From Gallionellaceae bacterium (GTDB lineage: Bacteria; Pseudomonadota; Gammaproteobacteria; Burkholderiales; Gallionellaceae), in assembly GCA_003151655.1 (NCBI GenBank), contig PLYB01000101.1, positions 9,086 to 21,921 of the forward strand: a stretch of 12,836 bases of DNA. The letters run 5' to 3'. The notes beneath the pieces were generated by a model, which saw nothing but the letters and a program-made list of their open reading frames with translations, was not told the origin of the DNA and did not search any database. Of this stretch, positions 1 through 7,392 are shown in pieces. The translations under genes were made by a program, and so were the position numbers. Every line of letters starts with the position of its first letter. Positions within the stretch are counted from its first letter, which is position 1.

Positions 1-772
1 CAGTCAAAGAAGAGTTAATTTGGGCACCCGTAAGCTGGGAATAATAGGCCGGCGAGGAGGGATCTATCGCGGTTGTTTGTGTCTGTACACTGGCGCGGTA
101 TTTATCTTCGTCCCGTAGCCAAGTCAGTGCAAATCCGCTGCTATTCACGCTAATATTTTTGAAATTGGCACCCGGTTGCATGGATGAACCCGGAATTTGA
201 ACGTTGTCACGCTGGTAAATCCGCCAGTTGGTAGATATGGTGCCCGAGTAGGCATCCAGCGTCACTTCGCCAATGCTTGGGTTCCAAGTTTTGGACACAG
301 AGGCACCGACGTAATCGCTGGAAGGGGAGATGCTGTACATCTCGGTTGGCAGGTGGGCGAAGTCATATGTTTCTCCCACATCCTGACTTTCGCTGTAAAG
401 GTAAAGTCCTACGCGCTGCTTGCCCAGACGAACGAGCCAATCATTGGATGGACGCCAGGAAGCAAATGCCCAGCTCAAGGTGCTGGCCCATCCCGTGTCG
501 CTGCTCAGGGAGGGGGCGAACTTGCCCTGAACGGTTGCGCCGAGCTCATCGGTAAACTTGATGTCGGCCTGCACACCGAAAACACTATCTCTTTTTGTGG
601 TTCCGTTGTTGTTGACGAACCGTTCGTAATTATAGGACTGGTTGGACTGCGCATAGCCCAGCGTGCCGAAGCCGGAGAGCGAAGTCTCCACCGCAGATGC
701 CGTTATGCTGATCAGACTTGCCATGATCGCCCCGGATAGGGCGAGGCAAGTCTTCATGGTTTTACTGTTCAT
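1..772 (-). CDS. Outer-membrane porin-like beta-barrel protein, partial (C-terminus beyond window)
   Basis: The reading frame is open from the ATG at 770-772 to the window edge, 257 codons, so the C-terminus is missing. Residues 1-27 form a clear Sec signal peptide: Lys residues, a hydrophobic core (LALSGAIMASLISI) and a cleavage site after ASA. The mature part starts ETSLSGFGTLGYAQSN, a typical first strand of a Gram-negative porin, and continues as alternating polar/aromatic strands (for example WAFASWRPSNDWLVRLGKQR and SDYVGASVSKTW). The resemblance is to poorly characterised proteobacterial porins; I cannot name the substrate. A strong Shine-Dalgarno GAGGAG (779-784) with a 6-base spacer supports this start; an in-frame ATG at 755-757 would shorten the signal peptide. 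The gene lies 51 bases downstream of the HD-GYP gene on the same strand, so it may be read through from that operon or have its own promoter. Confidence 0.8.
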   Translation of the reverse strand, partial: MNSKTMKTCLALSGAIMASLISITASAVETSLSGFGTLGYAQSNQSYNYERFVNNNGTTKRDSVFGVQADIKFTDELGATVQGKFAPSLSSDTGWASTLSWAFASWRPSNDWLVRLGKQRVGLYLYSESQDVGETYDFAHLPTEMYSISPSSDYVGASVSKTWNPSIGEVTLDAYSGTISTNWRIYQRDNVQIPGSSMQPGANFKNISVNSSGFALTWLRDEDKYRASVQTQTTAIDPSSPAYYSQLTGAQINSSLT

Positions 773-823
773 GATTTACTCCTCATCGTATTTCTCCTTG
801 GTTAATAAACATCGGTAAAAAAA

Positions 824-1912
824 TCATTGGTCATTCCAGTTCGCGGCGATGACCCGAAAGCGATCCTGTATTCCCTGAAATGCCGCGATCACGTCGGGAT
901 CGAAATGTTGCCCGCTGCCTTTTTCCAGTATTCCGGCTGCCTGAGCGTGAGTCATCGGTTCTTTGTAGGGACGGCGCGCAATCAGTGCGTCGTAGACATC
1001 GGCTACCGCCATCAGTCGGGCAGGCAAAGGAATCGCGACACCGGCCAATCTGTCCGGGTAGCCGCTGCCATCCCATTTTTCGTGGTGAAAACGGGCGATC
1101 TGGCGTGCCATTTCGAAGTACGCGCCTTCTTCACCCATGAGTGTTCCCGCGCGTGCCAGCATGTCGTCGCCGCGCTGGGCGTGGGTCTTCATGACGATGA
1201 ATTCTTCATCGCTCAGCTTGCCCGGCTTGAGCAGGATATGGTCGGGAATAGCAATCTTGCCGATGTCATGCAGCGGCGCAGTCTTGGCGATCAGCTCGAT
1301 GTATTCGGGTGTCAGTAATTCGGCGTACTGGGGCAGGTGCGATATTTCTTCCGCCAGTATCCGCACGTATTCCTGCGTGCGGCGGATATGGTTGCCAGTG
1401 CATTCGTCGCGAAACTCGGCAAGAGAAACCATTACCCAAATGGATGCGTCCTGCAGCCGGGTTACTGCGGCAAGGCGGCGTTCGACTTCCTGTTGTAGCC
1501 AGGTGTTTTGATTTTGCAAAAAATCCAGCCATGATTTGATCTGCAACTGGGTGTTGATACGCGCCAGCACGATGGGAGGGCTGATCGGTTTGTGGACGAA
1601 ATCCACTGCGCCCAGCGACAAGCCGAATTCTTCGTCTTCCATGCTGTTTTTGGCAGTGAGAAACATCACCGGCACACGTGCCGTACGCGGGTCGGTTTTC
1701 AAGCGGCGCATGACTTCGTGGCCGTCCATCTCCGGCATCATTACATCCAGTAAGATCAGATCCGGCGGCTCTGCAAAAGCCAAGTCCAGCGCCTTTTGGC
1801 CGTTGTTGGCCACGCGTACCTGATACTTGTCGCACAACAGGTTGGCGAGCAGGCTGAGGTTGGCGGGCGTATCGTCCACTGCCAGAATCGAAGGAAGTTG
1901 AGCGTTGGTCAT
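824..1912 (-). CDS. Response regulator with HD-GYP domain (putative c-di-GMP phosphodiesterase)
   Basis: A 362-aa protein. The N-terminal receiver (about residues 8-125) has the acidic pair in AVDDTPANL, the phospho-acceptor Asp56 in LILLDVMMPEMDG and the conserved Lys108 in HKP. A helical linker (about 126-165) leads to an HD-GYP domain (about 165-350) with the metal-binding HD pair at His215-Asp216 (HDIGK), His244, His276-His277, the GYP signature at 284-286 and Asp304 (ADVYDAL). All the usual catalytic residues appear to be present, so cyclic-di-GMP hydrolysis controlled by receiver phosphorylation is the expected role. The frame could open at 1948, but that adds 12 residues (MCAAVNHRRNNI) that look non-native and overlap the upstream kinase. 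The ATG at 1910-1912 is 7 bases after the kinase stop codon; no clear Shine-Dalgarno is visible, so translational coupling is likely. The adjacent hybrid kinase with an HPt domain is the obvious phosphodonor (inference). Confidence 0.93.
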   Translation of the reverse strand: MTNAQLPSILAVDDTPANLSLLANLLCDKYQVRVANNGQKALDLAFAEPPDLILLDVMMPEMDGHEVMRRLKTDPRTARVPVMFLTAKNSMEDEEFGLSLGAVDFVHKPISPPIVLARINTQLQIKSWLDFLQNQNTWLQQEVERRLAAVTRLQDASIWVMVSLAEFRDECTGNHIRRTQEYVRILAEEISHLPQYAELLTPEYIELIAKTAPLHDIGKIAIPDHILLKPGKLSDEEFIVMKTHAQRGDDMLARAGTLMGEEGAYFEMARQIARFHHEKWDGSGYPDRLAGVAIPLPARLMAVADVYDALIARRPYKEPMTHAQAAGILEKGSGQHFDPDVIAAFQGIQDRFRVIAANWNDQ

Positions 1913-1919
1913 TATATTA

Positions 1920-4400
1920 TTACGCCGATGATTTACTGCCGCGCACAAGGGCTAAGGCTGTATCAAAGTCAAAGTTATCCAATGCCGTGCCGATCTTTTT
2001 TCTGGTGTAGGTATCGATAACGCCGCCCAGTTCGGATTGCTTGTTTTGCCATATATCCGTCGCTGTGAAATTGCCTTTCGCCAACAAGGTTTCCAGTTCG
2101 TCCAGCCAGACAGGGCGCGGGGAGGGTGTTTGATTTGCCTGAGCTTCGCTTGTTTGCGGTAATTCTGTGGTATCGGACGAGATGCCAAAATAGCTGTGCA
2201 GGGCAAGTATTAACGGCAGCAGTAGCGCTGTCATCGCTGCCAACACAGCTGGACAATCTGCTTGTTTTTGTCCGAGTGCTTTTTCCAGCAATCCCGCCTG
2301 ATCTTGTAGCGCTTCTGCGCCGAGAGTTCCCGCCAGTCCCTTGAGTGTGTGGGCATAGCGTTCCGCCTCTTGCCATTGGCTGGCCGCTATCATCTGTGCA
2401 AGCTGCTGCCCGGCATCGGCGAAGTCGAGCGTAAACTGGCGCAACAACTTGAGGTATAACGCGGTCATTCCCGCTGCGCGTTGCACACCGGAGACGGCGT
2501 TCAGCCCGTCAATTTCCGGTAGCACGGGGGCATTGCTTTGTTTGGTCGTTGCCACATTGGGCTTGATCGATACGGGCATCACTTCACCCCGAGGCCGGAA
2601 GCTCGCCACGACAGCAAAAAATTCATCCGGCGCAATGGGCTTGGTGACATGCGCATTCATGCCCAGCGCCTTGCAGCGTTCGCGCTCTTCCGCCATGGCG
2701 TGCGCTGTCATGGCAACGACGGGTAGGCGGAAATAGCGCGGATCTGCACGCAGGCGACGGGTGGCCTCGTAGCCGTCCATCACCGGCATCTGCAAGTCCA
2801 TCAGCACCACGGTATAGTGCTCATCGGCCTGTTTATTCAAGCAAGCCAACGCCTCTTCGCCGTGATTAGCCACATCAACTTGAGCTCCTCTGGACTCCAG
2901 CAATTCGACGGCCAATTGCTGGTTGATCGGATTGTCCTCGACCAGCAGGATGCGCATGCCGTCGAGACTGTGCGTCTCGGACTGGTGGTCATTTTCACTC
3001 GCCTCCAGCGCGTCGCCGCCAGTCAGCTTGCGCAGCAGACTGCGCAGGGTATCGGGCAGCACCGGTTTGCTCAAAAAATGGGAAGCGCCCAGTTTTTGTG
3101 CGACATCATGCATATTGTCGGAATCGTAGGCCGAGACGATAACGGGCACCAGCGGCTGGCGCAGAGGCAGGGCTTGCAAGCGCTTGAGCACCTGCGCTCC
3201 ATCCATGCCCGGCATGACCCAGTCCAGCAGCAGCAAATTAAAGGGGTTGTCCTCCCGCTCCGCTTGCTCGATTGCGGCCAGCGCTTCTTCGCCGGAGGAC
3301 ACTGTCGCCACACCGAGTGGGCGACGCGTCGTACCCACGCGCAAAGCCCCCAGCAATTCACTGAGTACGGTACGCGCTTCGTGCCGGTCATCCACGACTA
3401 GTACGCGCAGTTGATCGACCCCCGTCAGCGGGGTGGTCTGAATCTCCGCAGCAGGCACCAGCGGGAACACGGCGTTGAACAGGAAAGTGGTACCTACACC
3501 GGCTTTGCTCTCGACCCAGATTTTTCCGCCCATCAATTCGACCAGCTTCTTGCTGATGGTGAGTCCGAGGCCGGTACCGCCATATTTGCGCGTGGTTGAA
3601 CCGTCGGCTTGGGTAAATTCTTGGAACAGCCTGCCGACCTGCTCCTCCGTCATGCCGATACCGGTATCACTCACCGCGAAGCGTAGCTTGAGGGCATCGT
3701 CGTAGCGTTCTTCAATGCGCACGGTAACCTTGACGTGCCCTTGGTGGGTAAACTTGACGGAATTGGATAGCAGGTTGGTGATGATCTGTCCCAGGCGCAG
3801 AGAGTCACCCATCAGCGCGCTGCTCTTGTCGAGCAGGGCCGGTTCGGACAGATCCAGCAGCAATTCGATTTCGTTTTCATGCGCTTTCTGGCGCAGCATC
3901 GCCAGCGAATTGCCGACTACGTCTTCCAAACGGAAACGCACCAACTCCAGATCGAGCTTGCCTGCCTCCACCTTGGAAAAATCCAGAATGTCGTTGATGA
4001 TGCCGAGCAGCGACTTGCCCGCGTTGTGAATCTTGTTGACGTAATCGAGCTGACGCGGATTGAGCTCGGTCTTGAGGGTCAGATAGGCCATGCCGATGAT
4101 GGCGTTCATCGGTGTGCGAATTTCGTGGCTCATGTTGGCAAGGAACATCGACTTGGCTTTAGTGGCCTCATCGGCCTTCAGGTTGGCCGCCTCCAGTTCC
4201 TGCGCTTTTTTGGAGAGCTCCGCCTGGTGGCGATCATGCATCCGCATCAGACGCCGGGTCTGACTGAACAATTTTTTGTAATCTTTTAACAGGCGAGTGT
4301 GCGCCTCGATCAACGCTGGCTCGTCGCGCGGAATGGAAAGGAAGTTCTCACCCTCGGTGATAACGGCCTCTTCCGCAGCGAAAAGAAGATCATCAGACAC
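1920..4400 (-). CDS. Soluble hybrid sensor histidine kinase, HisKA-HATPase-REC-REC-HPt
   Basis: An 826-aa protein from a GTG start. No transmembrane segment, PAS or GAF domain is visible. The order is: N-terminal helical region (about 1-80) containing RRLMRMHDRHQ (49-59); HisKA with His92 in MSHEIRTPMN; HATPase with N-box Asn209/Asn213, DTGIG from 245 and GGTGLGL at 274-280; receiver 1 (about 332-460, Asp393 in LLLDWVMPGMDG); receiver 2 (about 482-600, Asp535 in VLMDLQMPVMDG, Lys587); and HPt (about 640-735, His684 in AHTLKGLAG). A C-terminal extension of about 90 residues is of unknown function. All phosphorelay residues are present. The frame can be extended to 4487, but those 29 residues fall inside siaC. 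The GTG at 4398-4400 overlaps the siaC stop by 8 bases (GTGTCTGA), which suggests translational coupling. The lack of its own sensor domain suggests that its input comes from a partner protein, and SiaC is the best candidate (inference). Confidence 0.93.
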   Translation of the reverse strand: MSDDLLFAAEEAVITEGENFLSIPRDEPALIEAHTRLLKDYKKLFSQTRRLMRMHDRHQAELSKKAQELEAANLKADEATKAKSMFLANMSHEIRTPMNAIIGMAYLTLKTELNPRQLDYVNKIHNAGKSLLGIINDILDFSKVEAGKLDLELVRFRLEDVVGNSLAMLRQKAHENEIELLLDLSEPALLDKSSALMGDSLRLGQIITNLLSNSVKFTHQGHVKVTVRIEERYDDALKLRFAVSDTGIGMTEEQVGRLFQEFTQADGSTTRKYGGTGLGLTISKKLVELMGGKIWVESKAGVGTTFLFNAVFPLVPAAEIQTTPLTGVDQLRVLVVDDRHEARTVLSELLGALRVGTTRRPLGVATVSSGEEALAAIEQAEREDNPFNLLLLDWVMPGMDGAQVLKRLQALPLRQPLVPVIVSAYDSDNMHDVAQKLGASHFLSKPVLPDTLRSLLRKLTGGDALEASENDHQSETHSLDGMRILLVEDNPINQQLAVELLESRGAQVDVANHGEEALACLNKQADEHYTVVLMDLQMPVMDGYEATRRLRADPRYFRLPVVAMTAHAMAEERERCKALGMNAHVTKPIAPDEFFAVVASFRPRGEVMPVSIKPNVATTKQSNAPVLPEIDGLNAVSGVQRAAGMTALYLKLLRQFTLDFADAGQQLAQMIAASQWQEAERYAHTLKGLAGTLGAEALQDQAGLLEKALGQKQADCPAVLAAMTALLLPLILALHSYFGISSDTTELPQTSEAQANQTPSPRPVWLDELETLLAKGNFTATDIWQNKQSELGGVIDTYTRKKIGTALDNFDFDTALALVRGSKSSA

Positions 4401-4779
4401 TTTTTTCGACCAAGTTAAACTCGATAAAATTGAGGTCTTCTTTGAACTCCTCTCCATACTCCAGCGCACTTTCGTTACCAGCGGCATATATCCAGTTGAC
4501 GGCTATTTTTCTTCCGACGGTAGCGGCCTCATTTAGCAGATCAAATAAATTCATCAGGGCTTTCGATGAGCTGGAGTTGAAATAGATAATCTCCATGTTT
4601 ACAGTCACGGCGAGTTCGTTGCCGCTGTCCAGGAATTTTCGCAGCCATTCAAATACCGGCGCATAAAATTCTGCCGTATTCTCCGGATAGGACTCGCCGC
4701 GTAATTCCAGGATGCCGGAGGCATAATCAAAACGTATTTCAGGCGTTGCTTCGGTTTTTTCTATGATCAAGTTTTCCAT
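4393..4779 (-). CDS. siaC: SiaC-like phosphoprotein (DUF1987), partner-switch output protein
   Basis: A small 128-aa protein (from MENLIIE) recognised as the SiaC/DUF1987 family by TPEIRFD near residues 12-18, LRGESYPENTAEFY at 26-39 and YFNSSSSKALMNLFDLL at 66-82. In Pseudomonas aeruginosa, SiaC is phosphorylated by SiaB and dephosphorylated by SiaA, and the unphosphorylated form binds and activates the diguanylate cyclase SiaD. The published phospho-residue is Thr68 in a comparable segment; here the matching stretch is a run of serines (69-72), so the target would be Ser. The start is uncertain: in-frame ATGs occur at 4797, 4791 and 4779. I prefer 4779 because it gives the usual family N-terminus and has GGAA 6 bases upstream, but 4791 (MENNMENL) has AGG 9 bases upstream and is also possible. 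The downstream kinase GTG overlaps its stop codon. Confidence 0.88.
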   Translation of the reverse strand: MENLIIEKTEATPEIRFDYASGILELRGESYPENTAEFYAPVFEWLRKFLDSGNELAVTVNMEIIYFNSSSSKALMNLFDLLNEAATVGRKIAVNWIYAAGNESALEYGEEFKEDLNFIEFNLVEKSV

Positions 4780-4852
4780 GTTATTTTCCATATCCATATG
4801 CCTAACGGGCAAAGCAAAAGTGCCGCCCAAAAAAATGAAACTCGTGATGCCC

Positions 4853-4898
4853 GTTCCCCCTATCCAACTTTCCCCCGCACGCGGGAGAAAGGGCGAAC
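4853..4898. repeat. REP-like compound hairpin between siaB and siaC
   Basis: The inner stem pairs 4868-4878 with 4881-4891 (CTTTCCCCCGC against GCGGGAGAAAG), one mismatch at 4873/4886 and a very tight loop. The outer stem pairs 4853-4860 with 4891-4898 (GTTCCCCC against GGGCGAAC), one mismatch, with an unpaired ATCCAA-type bulge on one side only. The GC-rich core with CCCGC/GCGGG and CTTTC/GAAAG arms resembles REP-like intergenic repeats common in proteobacteria. No T-tract follows directly on the minus strand, so this is not a standard terminator. It lies in a 141-base gap between siaB and siaC and could stabilise the upstream mRNA or reduce downstream expression (inference). Confidence 0.7.
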
Positions 4899-4920
4899 GA
4901 ATCGCTACGCGGGTTTCACG

Positions 4921-5472
4921 TTAAATTGTGGCTTTAAGAGTGAAGAATGAGTTCTTGTCATCCAGCTTGTGAAAATCGAACTCAATGGTTCGACTCGCCT
5001 TGCGCGCCATTTCAATGAAACCAAGCCCGGCCCCTTTGCTGTCGCTATCCGGTGTAAGGCGTCGCTGCTCCTTGTAAAACTGTTTCAATTCATCCTGGCT
5101 CATCTCCTGAATGGTCGTCAGCTTGTTGCGCAGTTTTTCAACATTTGCGCTGGGCATCATATTTCCGCAAATCACAAAATAATGACTGTCTTCCATGCCG
5201 ACCGTGATCGTCCCAACCCCCATCATTTCGTTTTCCATGAAGGGCACCGGCACCCTTTCCGCCGAATAAAAAATAATGTTCTGGGCCTGTTCGATCACCG
5301 TGGCAAATATCTTCATCTCCACATTTTTGTCCACGTTGAACAGGGACATTTTTGATTTCAGCATTTCGGCCAACTTGACCATAAAGCTATGAACCAATAC
5401 GCCGTTGAACGTCAGAAAAATCCCGTTACGGGTAAGTTCTTCGCGGTAAGAAAAAAAATCATTCACTTTCAT
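4921..5472 (-). CDS. siaB: SiaB-like protein kinase (DUF6272, GHKL-type fold)
   Basis: A 183-aa protein recognised as SiaB-family from its opening (MKVNDFFSYREELTRNGIFL) and its order of features. An N-box-like segment ATVIEQAQNIIFYS (57-70, Glu61 and Asn65) and a glycine-rich ATP-lid motif GAGLGFIEMAR (147-157) are typical of GHKL kinases related to anti-sigma-factor kinases. The central part (about 85-105, GTITVGMEDSHYFVICGN) would form the sheet. In Pseudomonas, SiaB phosphorylates SiaC and opposes the SiaA phosphatase; the same pairing is expected here from the gene order. The frame could begin at a GTG at 5476-5478, but that codon abuts the Shine-Dalgarno, so the ATG at 5470-5472 is the likely start. 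It lies 95 bases after siaA and 141 bases before the preferred siaC start. Confidence 0.88.
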   Translation of the reverse strand: MKVNDFFSYREELTRNGIFLTFNGVLVHSFMVKLAEMLKSKMSLFNVDKNVEMKIFATVIEQAQNIIFYSAERVPVPFMENEMMGVGTITVGMEDSHYFVICGNMMPSANVEKLRNKLTTIQEMSQDELKQFYKEQRRLTPDSDSKGAGLGFIEMARKASRTIEFDFHKLDDKNSFFTLKATI

Positions 5473-5477
5473 AGGCA

Positions 5478-5484
5478 CTCCTTT
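5478..5484 (-). promoter_or_regulatory. Ribosome binding site of the siaB-like gene
   Basis: Reads AAAGGAG on the minus strand, with a 5-base spacer to the ATG at 5472. It decides the start: the alternative in-frame GTG (5476-5478) overlaps the last base of this site and could not use it. Confidence 0.8.
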
Positions 5485-5567
5485 CTATAAAACCCCAATA
5501 ATCCGTTGCCACAACATCCCCGGCGCGAAGGAAGGAACAATTCCGCTCGCGCATTGAGCATTCCCGG

Positions 5568-7334
5568 TCAAACTCTGAAACCGATCACTGAAACATCGTC
5601 ACGTCTTTTTGCACTTCCCTGATACGCCAAAAATTTCTTGTAAATTTCGCTCTTCTGCTCAGGCAGCGGCAAAGGCCCCGCCTCTACCATCCATTGCATC
5701 AAACGCTTTCGCCCGACACCCCATCCGGTTTCGGCACCAACCTGATCAACCACACCGTCTGAAGCCAGATAAAAAGTCATGTTTTTGCCGGTCGTTATTT
5801 CCTGAATTTCAAACTGCTGATCATAGGAAATGCCCCGGTAACCCATGCCTGATTTGCTGCCCTTGATGATGTTCACCTCACCATTTTCGAGAACATACAA
5901 ATCGAAGCGGGCACCCGCAAAAAAAATTCTCGATTTGTCGGCATTCAAATAGCACGCGCCCATTTCAATTCCGTCATCCGATTGGCCGTGCTCGCTGTCC
6001 TGATTGAGCGTGTGCTGCAAAATCCGGTGCATGTGTTGTATGAGTTCATCGACCTTGCCGGGAGAAACATCCCGGATCGCCCTGTCCAGAGCTCCGGATG
6101 AAAGCATGGTCATGAATGCGCCGGGAACGCCGTGTCCCGTGCAGTCACCGAGAACAATCAGGCATCCGTCGCCCCACGACTTGCACCAGTAAATATCACC
6201 GCCGACCACATCCCGTGGTGCCCATAAAACAAAATGGTCGGGAACCATACCTCTGAAATATTCCTCCGGTGGAAGGATCGCGCGCTGAATGCGGGCAGCG
6301 TATTGAATGCTGCTGTTGACCATGTGATGTGCCGCTTCCAGTTCCTGTTGCGCCATCTGGCGCAACGTGATGTCTTGCTCGATGGATTCGGCCATGCTGT
6401 CGAAAGTTGTGCCGAGCGACATCAATTCCTCAACTCCGCGTTCGCTGCCGTAATGCACCGAAGAACTGGAAGTCGCGACCGGCGCATCTCCTCCGCTACC
6501 GACTCTGGTACGGGTGGAGTAGTCACCCAGCGCCAGTCGCCCGGCGGCCTTCGATAGTGTTTCAATCGGACGCAGAACACGACGGCGTATCACCTGCAAT
6601 GCAGCCAGCACCATCACAATGGTGAGCGCCATGCTGCCGAGAGTCAGGAATATCCAGCGCTGCAGGTCGTTCGCCGCCTCCGTCACCGCCGTGTTGGTGC
6701 GCTCATCCACCATGGAAACCAGCGCGATCACGGATTTGGCAAGATTGGATTTGAGCTGGTTGTATTCCTGGCTGTGAACCTGTTGGCTGGCGAAGTCCAG
6801 GTGGGGCTTGCCATCTGAAACAAAATCGTGGGTTAGCGGGTCGTAAAGCCCCTGAGTGGCAGCGAAGGCAATCTGCTCGGTCTGCTTCATCGCCTCGGTC
6901 GCCTGGGTCACCTTGCCGAGCGCATCAAATTCCTCTTTACTGAACTCCAGCGACTTCATGCGCTCCGCAAGTGAATGCCGCTCGCCATTCAGTGGAAAGC
7001 GGGGTTGAATCTCGCCGGCAATCGCCATGTCCCAATAGGTGCCGGGCACATAATTTTCCGGCTGGGGTTTATCGCCCTGACGGATTGCCAGAATATCGTA
7101 GTAATACGTCAAATAGCGTGTCTGGGCGGTGCTGGTGTATTCCCGCACGAGGCTGGTCAGTTGTTCGGTTTCCTGGCGTAACTCGTTGCTCAGCGACATC
7201 GCGCGTTGACGGTGTTCCTGCACGGACACCACGCTGTCGTACCCCCGCTTGATCATCAGCAGGAACAGGGCATTGGCGCTCAACGCAAATATCACCACCA
7301 AGGAAAACCACAAGGAGAACTGCTTAAGTTTCAC
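5568..7334 (-). CDS. siaA: SiaA-like membrane PP2C/SpoIIE-type protein phosphatase with HAMP domain
   Basis: A 588-aa protein. A transmembrane helix at about 7-29 and a second at about 227-249 enclose a periplasmic region of about 195 residues that would sense an unknown signal. A HAMP domain follows (about 250-320; RPIETLSKAAGRLALGDYS, then FDSMAESIEQ), then a coiled linker (MVNSSIQYAARIQRAILP) and a SpoIIE/PP2C catalytic domain (about 360-588). Probable metal-binding residues are Asp380 (VVGGDIYW), Asp397 (LGDCTGHGVPGAFMTM), Asp526 (LASDGV) and Asp579/580 (RRDDVSVIGF), so the enzyme looks active. The expected substrate is phosphorylated SiaC. The start codon is GTG (7332-7334) with only a weak Shine-Dalgarno; an in-frame TAA lies 15 bases upstream, so no earlier start exists. 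The HAMP connector carries an unusual Gly/Ser-rich insertion (about 280-300). It follows the receiver gene by 58 bases. Confidence 0.9.
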   Translation of the reverse strand: MKLKQFSLWFSLVVIFALSANALFLLMIKRGYDSVVSVQEHRQRAMSLSNELRQETEQLTSLVREYTSTAQTRYLTYYYDILAIRQGDKPQPENYVPGTYWDMAIAGEIQPRFPLNGERHSLAERMKSLEFSKEEFDALGKVTQATEAMKQTEQIAFAATQGLYDPLTHDFVSDGKPHLDFASQQVHSQEYNQLKSNLAKSVIALVSMVDERTNTAVTEAANDLQRWIFLTLGSMALTIVMVLAALQVIRRRVLRPIETLSKAAGRLALGDYSTRTRVGSGGDAPVATSSSSVHYGSERGVEELMSLGTTFDSMAESIEQDITLRQMAQQELEAAHHMVNSSIQYAARIQRAILPPEEYFRGMVPDHFVLWAPRDVVGGDIYWCKSWGDGCLIVLGDCTGHGVPGAFMTMLSSGALDRAIRDVSPGKVDELIQHMHRILQHTLNQDSEHGQSDDGIEMGACYLNADKSRIFFAGARFDLYVLENGEVNIIKGSKSGMGYRGISYDQQFEIQEITTGKNMTFYLASDGVVDQVGAETGWGVGRKRLMQWMVEAGPLPLPEQKSEIYKKFLAYQGSAKRRDDVSVIGFRV

Positions 7335-7392
7335 AAAACCATTCCATTATTCACGACATGAGTACGATATGAAAGCCACGCGCGCGGTGATG

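Noticed and set aside
197..739. Plus-strand open frame of 180 codons opposite the porin gene
   Set aside because: It is the antisense shadow of a well-supported porin frame with signal peptide and ribosome binding site. The other plus-strand frames across the window are likewise shadows of minus-strand genes.
1913..1948. 12-residue N-terminal extension of the HD-GYP regulator
   Set aside because: It overlaps the end of the kinase gene and adds residues before a normal receiver N-terminus; the ATG at 1910-1912 fits better.
4401..4487. N-terminal extension of the hybrid kinase to an upstream start
   Set aside because: It lies inside siaC in another frame and its 29 residues look like an out-of-frame reading; the GTG overlapping the siaC stop is the better start.
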